Shown: positions 36,319 through 39,884 of the stretch, in pieces
Position numbering within the stretch: position 1 is the stretch's first letter
How the letters are laid out: every line of letters begins with the position of its first letter
Origin: Gp7-AA10 sp035636095
Lineage (GTDB): Bacteria > Acidobacteriota > Thermoanaerobaculia > Gp7-AA8
Assembly: GCA_035636095.1 (NCBI GenBank)
Contig: DASPZU010000120.1
Span: 1-39,884, forward strand
Length of the DNA: 39,884 bases
Reading direction: 5' to 3'
The notes under the pieces: model-generated
Seen by the model: the letters and a program-made list of their open reading frames with translations, nothing else
The model's database searches: none
What the model was told of the DNA's origin: nothing
Program-made: the position numbers and the translations under genes

Positions 36319-36351
36319 GGTTGTCAGTTCTCAGTTGTCGGTTGTCAGTTC
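36319..36351. repeat. GTTGTCAGTT short tandem repeat
   Basis: Three imperfect units related to GTTGTCAGTT in 33 bp, at the end of the gene-free stretch. Such 10-bp arrays occur as intergenic filler in many genomes. Confidence 0.55.
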
Positions 36352-36367
36352 CGATTTTCCGCCGAAG

Positions 36368-37354
36368 CTAGAAATTGCCGGATGCTCCTGCGCCACCGAA
36401 TTCACCGCCATCGCCTACGGGCTGTGGAGCGCCGCCGTGTGGAGCGCCGCCGACCTCGGCGGCGAGAAACGTCGGTGCCACACTGAGAACATCCTGCAGC
36501 TCGCTCTTTTTTGCGACGCCGAGGACGAAGCCGGTTTCTTTGCCGCGAAGGGCACGCATGATCGCGGCGGCGGTGGCGAGCGTCAGCGCGCCGATCACAA
36601 TCAGTGCGCTCTCGACCGAGACAGGAATGAAGTCGTGCGCTTCGACGATCGCGATCGCGATACATAGAACGACCGCCATCAGCGGGACACGCAATCGCAT
36701 CCGAACGCCGACCATCGCGAAAATCGCTGCCAGGGCGACGAAGATCGCCACGATGCCAGCCTCGCTCTTGAACCTGCCGGAGATGCGAATCGCGATCGCG
36801 ACGTAGCCTGAGATGGGCATCACCAGGATCAAGAACTGCCACAGCATCTCGGTTGATGGCCGCTGCCACTCGCGCGCGAGGGCGGCCAGCGCGATCAAGG
36901 CCATCGCGATCGCCAACAGAAGAGCGAGCCAATGCCATTCTTTCGCGGCCGCGTACGCGATGACGAGAACCGTTGCGACTGTGCCGAACAGAGCGTTGCG
37001 CACGCGCCATCCCGCCAGCGCAAAGGCTGCCGCGAAGACCAGGATCGCCTCGACCTTGCCCGAGCTCGGAAGCGAAAAGATGAACGCGCAGAGGCCGCCG
37101 ATCCACAGCGCCGACTCGACGCCCGTCCTCCAGAACCGCGCCCTTCGGATCAACAACTCCCCCGTTACGATTGAAGCGGGAGCCACGATCCAGCCGGCCT
37201 TCAAATTGAAGAGGCTGAAGAAGCCGTAGAGCGCGGAAATCGCCACGATCGTGAGCACGAAGAACACGATCTGAACGATGAGCGACATGTGTCGCCACGT
37301 CTTCCCCCGCTCTTCTTCAGGCGTCGGCCAGGCGTTCTTTCTGAAATCGGACAT
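36368..37354 (-). CDS. Multi-pass membrane protein of DUF4401-like type
   Basis: 328 residues with about nine or ten hydrophobic segments and a tail ending GGEFGGAGASGNF, similar to the Gly-rich ends of some membrane proteins. It follows a DUF2157-like gene with a 38-bp overlap, the order seen for DUF2157/DUF4401 pairs, which is why I suggest that name; the match is by eye. Near its C-terminus the gene carries a palindromic repeat (36424-36466 on the plus strand) that supplies AAEVGGAPHGGAP. Function unknown. Confidence 0.7.
   Translation of the reverse strand: MSDFRKNAWPTPEEERGKTWRHMSLIVQIVFFVLTIVAISALYGFFSLFNLKAGWIVAPASIVTGELLIRRARFWRTGVESALWIGGLCAFIFSLPSSGKVEAILVFAAAFALAGWRVRNALFGTVATVLVIAYAAAKEWHWLALLLAIAMALIALAALAREWQRPSTEMLWQFLILVMPISGYVAIAIRISGRFKSEAGIVAIFVALAAIFAMVGVRMRLRVPLMAVVLCIAIAIVEAHDFIPVSVESALIVIGALTLATAAAIMRALRGKETGFVLGVAKKSELQDVLSVAPTFLAAEVGGAPHGGAPQPVGDGGEFGGAGASGNF
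36424..36466 (+). repeat. GGAGCGCCGCCG palindrome, copies 4 and 5, inside a membrane-protein gene
   Basis: A left half copy (TGTGGAGCGCCGCCG) is directly followed by a fuller copy (TGTGGAGCGCCGCCG, ACCT, CGGCGGCG). It lies antisense in the 36368-37354 gene near its C-terminal codons. It is written on the same strand as the copies in lhr and at 29771. Confidence 0.65.
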
Positions 37355-38156
37355 GCATCACAAACAGCGCGGCGATGGCCGCGATCGTCGAGACAAGGAT
37401 ATAGAAGGTGGCAATGACCGGCTCGTTGAACCAATCGACAACCATGATGTCAATTGCGATCAACCCATAAACGCCGCCGTAGATGATGAAGAGCTCGCGC
37501 CGGCGCTTCAGTCCATACATCAGTGAACCGGCGGCAAAGATCAATGCCACCAGGACGCCGACGTACCGCGTTGGCTTCTCGATGGTCAGACTCAGCGCAC
37601 CCCAGAACGCGATGTTGGTGGCGGTGTGCTCAAAGAGTCCATTGAAATCCGCTTTGCGGTTCGCGAGGCGCCAGGTCAGCAGAATGGCGGCGCAGAGGAA
37701 CGCCCGGAAGGCGAAATCGGTGTTGCTCGAGAAAATCTCGTGCTTCTCGATTCCGAACCACGAGGCCAGCCCGGCCACCGAGAGCGAAAGAACGGCGCGA
37801 TTTTCGAAGTAATAGGCCCCCGCGGCGTGGACGACAGCCAGCAGCAGAAAATGCCGCTGCCATTCGCTGCCTAACAGGTGCCACTGGCTCTCGATGAAGC
37901 CAACGTCGGCGGAAATCAGCAGAGCGCCGAGGAGGACGATGTAGTCGCGGACATTGGTTGGCTTCCAAATCGCGAATGCGTAACAGGCAATCGCCGCAAT
38001 CGCGACCACTAGTGCGACCGCGAGGGGGCCGATCTGATCGAAATGTTTGGTGATGACGATGCCGACGCCGGTGGCGATCAGCATCACGCCGAGCCAGGCG
38101 AGCGACCGCAACTCAGTCCCGACCGGGACGACGTCGCGGCGCTCGCCAACCAGCAT
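37317..38156 (-). CDS. DUF2157-like multi-pass membrane protein
   Basis: 279 residues and about eight membrane helices, starting LAWLGVMLIATGVGIVI, with charged loops (YYFENRAVLSLSVAGLASWFGIE) that fit DUF2157-type proteins. The ATG at 38156 overlaps the stop of a 39-residue gene (TGATG), and its end overlaps the next membrane protein by 38 bp, so the three form a coupled unit. Function unknown. Confidence 0.72.
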   Translation of the reverse strand: MLVGERRDVVPVGTELRSLAWLGVMLIATGVGIVITKHFDQIGPLAVALVVAIAAIACYAFAIWKPTNVRDYIVLLGALLISADVGFIESQWHLLGSEWQRHFLLLAVVHAAGAYYFENRAVLSLSVAGLASWFGIEKHEIFSSNTDFAFRAFLCAAILLTWRLANRKADFNGLFEHTATNIAFWGALSLTIEKPTRYVGVLVALIFAAGSLMYGLKRRRELFIIYGGVYGLIAIDIMVVDWFNEPVIATFYILVSTIAAIAALFVMHVRFQKERLADA

Positions 38157-38275
38157 CAGCTAAGGATACGCCGCGTTCGATTGTGGACCACCACCGCCAT
38201 TCTGGCGGAACGCAGTCGCTTCCCTGCAAACATCGAGGCTGAAAGGACCACCATCAACGTCAAGAGCATGAACAT
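38156..38275 (-). CDS. 39-residue hydrophobic peptide, coupled to the DUF2157-like gene
   Basis: ATG at 38275 behind a near-perfect Shine-Dalgarno (AAGGAGG, six bases before the ATG). It encodes MFMLLTLMVVLSASMFAGK followed by a basic tail ending RRILS. It looks like a single-helix membrane peptide or a signal peptide with a short mature part. Its TGA overlaps the ATG of the DUF2157-like gene. The ribosome binding site and stop-start overlap are stronger evidence than the length; no family is recognised. Confidence 0.65.
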   Translation of the reverse strand: MFMLLTLMVVLSASMFAGKRLRSARMAVVVHNRTRRILS

Positions 38276-38363
38276 GAAACGCCTCCTTGGACCCGTACAC
38301 AAGGTCGGTTCGCTCTCCGCACATCCTGGTGATGCCGCTCACGGTCGGCGTGAACACACGGTG

Positions 38364-39884
38364 TCAACGCCGCTTCCAGATGACAACACCATTTTCGGCA
38401 AATGCGGGAGCGAAGTTGGATTCGATGAAGCGCCATACCAGCGGCGCCCGCCCGCGATTCGACACGCCATCGATGACGCCCAGCCCGTCGGGGAACTCGA
38501 TCACCACCGCACGGACGAAGGGGTCCCGCTGCAAGGCGGCAATCACGCGTTTCTGAGCGGCGTCGCTCTCGTAGAACGCCACTCCGACCTGTGGAATCGG
38601 ACAGTTCCGGTCGAACAAATAGTAGAGGAGAGCGGAGTTGGAGAAGTCGAAGAAGGTGTCGTTCGAGCGCAGCTCCGAAGTCGTAAAGCGCTGCATCGAC
38701 GCCAGCGCCGCGGCGGTGCGCGGCAACATCACGGCATCGCGTGCGCGTGGAAGCGACCGAAATTCGACCCAGCCGGCAGGGCGCAGACCGTGCGTGCGCC
38801 TGAGCGGCGTGGCGAGATCGAAAAGGTGCGCAAACGGACGGGCAAGAAGAATGACCGCCACTGCAACGGCGATGACGGCACGGTGCCGCCGAAATCTGAA
38901 AAGAGTCGCGACCATGAAGGCCGACAGCGCGAATTCGTGATAGCCGTGCTGCCGCTCGATCCAGGCAAAACCCGCAATCGCGAGCCACAGACCGACGTAC
39001 CAGATCGCGTCAACGCGCCTGGTGCGAAGCGGGTTGCCAGCGACTGCCGCCGCCGAAATGATGATGGCGACGATCCACAGGATCGCGGAGAGGCAATGCG
39101 GATTCGGAAGTTGCCAGATCATCGCGCTCAGCGAGCGAAGGCAGTCGGGAACGGCGAGCGGGCCGCTGACGAACACGCGGCCATTGCGGACGATCTCGAA
39201 GGTCCCGGAAAAGAACGCGATCGCGAAGCCGCCGATCGCAAACAGCAGCAGCGCTGTCACGAGTGCGCTGAAGAATCCGATTGCGATGGAACGCGCGGCC
39301 TGTGGCCACCGGATGATCAAGACCACTGCCACGATGGCGGTGTAAGCGGCCAAATCGACGCTGGTCACCAGCGCCAGGGCGAGCAGGGCGCCGGCGGCGA
39401 TCAACCATCGGCTCGATCGCAAACGCACCGCCGTCACGAAGGCGGCCAGACTGAGCAGCGCAGGAACGCTCCGCAGAAAAAATGTCGATGCTGGAAACAG
39501 CGCGAAGCCGAGAAAGACGGCCAGACAGCCGGCGGCGCTGCTGCCCGATGCCGCCAGCGCCACGAAGTAGATGGCGGCCAGGTTGAGTGCCGCCACGACG
39601 CGGCGGGCGCGCAGGACCCTGCCCATGGTGTCGGCGCCGCTCTTCATGAAAATGAAATCGAGTCCGCCATCGGAGAGAAATCCGTGCGTGGGTATGACGT
39701 CGACGTAGGGCCGCTCGCCGCGAGCCATTTCGGATGCCACCAGGAAATCGTGGCCATCTTCGAAGAAGTCGACCAGCGGCGGCGAATCGACTCCCACCAG
39801 CGCGAGCGAGTAGGCGGTCAGCGCGACCGGATAGACGACCAGCGCCAGGAGTCGGGCGGCAGCGCGTTCACGATCGATCCGCGC
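38364..39884 (-). CDS. GT-C-like polytopic membrane protein, cut by the window edge
   Basis: 506 residues are visible and the frame is open to the right edge with no stop, so the start is missing; a GTG at 39797 is internal. About ten membrane helices. An early luminal loop reads DFFEDGHDFLVASEMARGERPYVDVIPTHG, resembling the first acidic loop of GT-C glycosyltransferases. A soluble C-terminal domain of about 130 residues (ELRSNDTFFDFSNSALLYYLFDR to FPDGLGVIDGVSNRGRAPLVW) follows. A membrane glycosyltransferase using a lipid-linked sugar is likely; acceptor unknown. Confidence 0.75.
   Translation of the reverse strand, partial: ARIDRERAAARLLALVVYPVALTAYSLALVGVDSPPLVDFFEDGHDFLVASEMARGERPYVDVIPTHGFLSDGGLDFIFMKSGADTMGRVLRARRVVAALNLAAIYFVALAASGSSAAGCLAVFLGFALFPASTFFLRSVPALLSLAAFVTAVRLRSSRWLIAAGALLALALVTSVDLAAYTAIVAVVLIIRWPQAARSIAIGFFSALVTALLLFAIGGFAIAFFSGTFEIVRNGRVFVSGPLAVPDCLRSLSAMIWQLPNPHCLSAILWIVAIIISAAAVAGNPLRTRRVDAIWYVGLWLAIAGFAWIERQHGYHEFALSAFMVATLFRFRRHRAVIAVAVAVILLARPFAHLFDLATPLRRTHGLRPAGWVEFRSLPRARDAVMLPRTAAALASMQRFTTSELRSNDTFFDFSNSALLYYLFDRNCPIPQVGVAFYESDAAQKRVIAALQRDPFVRAVVIEFPDGLGVIDGVSNRGRAPLVWRFIESNFAPAFAENGVVIWKRR

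Noticed and set aside
38160..38357. 65-residue frame overlapping the 39-residue gene
   Set aside because: It lacks a ribosome binding site and reads through the strong one used by the 39-residue gene in another frame.

Overview
This window is GC-rich and gene-dense, and looks like a chromosomal segment of a free-living Gram-negative bacterium. The closest fit is an Acidobacteriota-like soil or sediment lineage. The grounds are a one-component regulator joining a winged helix, a membrane segment and TPRs, many signal-peptide proteins, a cobalamin-dependent ribonucleotide reductase (NrdJ), a DUF885 peptidase and secreted beta-helix proteins. No rRNA, tRNA, CRISPR array, transposase or phage gene was seen, so the lineage is inference.

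Layout. 1-6.7 kb: the start of a secreted protein gene cut by the window edge, a large Lhr-type helicase, and facing it a coupled CBS / quinone oxidoreductase / tail-anchored AAA+ operon. 6.8-9.7 kb: a yeast-type cytosine deaminase, a small secreted protein and a winged-helix/TPR regulator. 9.7-13.6 kb: a minus-strand operon DUF4198 > HupE/UreJ > DUF4331 > secreted protein, possibly metal-related. 13.7-17.5 kb: an ECF sigma / anti-sigma pair, a secreted protein, an ArsR/SRPBCC pair behind a near-consensus promoter, and a CPBP membrane protease. 17.5-21 kb: two convergent secreted beta-helix proteins, one apparently frameshifted. 21-25.7 kb: a tightly packed five-gene operon (DinB, Cys-pair membrane protein, two-TM protein, ankyrin membrane protein, PH-like membrane protein), the best candidate for an undescribed membrane system. 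25.8-29.5 kb: DUF885 peptidase, DUF433/DUF5615 toxin-antitoxin pair, small orphan gene, 4-hydroxyproline epimerase-like enzyme.

29.5-32.7 kb is an accessory island: a leader-like region that may be an infC remnant, a DUF2442 gene, and a restriction-modification cassette (PD-(D/E)xK-like nuclease, Vsr, C5-cytosine methyltransferase). 32.9-36 kb holds nrdJ with a long leader that ends in an intrinsic terminator just before the ribosome binding site. 36.3-39.9 kb carries DUF2157-like membrane proteins, a 39-residue gene coupled to them, and a large GT-C-like membrane protein cut by the right edge.

A theme running through the window is small GC-rich palindromes of several families, many lying in frame inside genes. 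lhr alone holds four, including a 75-bp element that encodes a 25-residue insert between helicase motifs.
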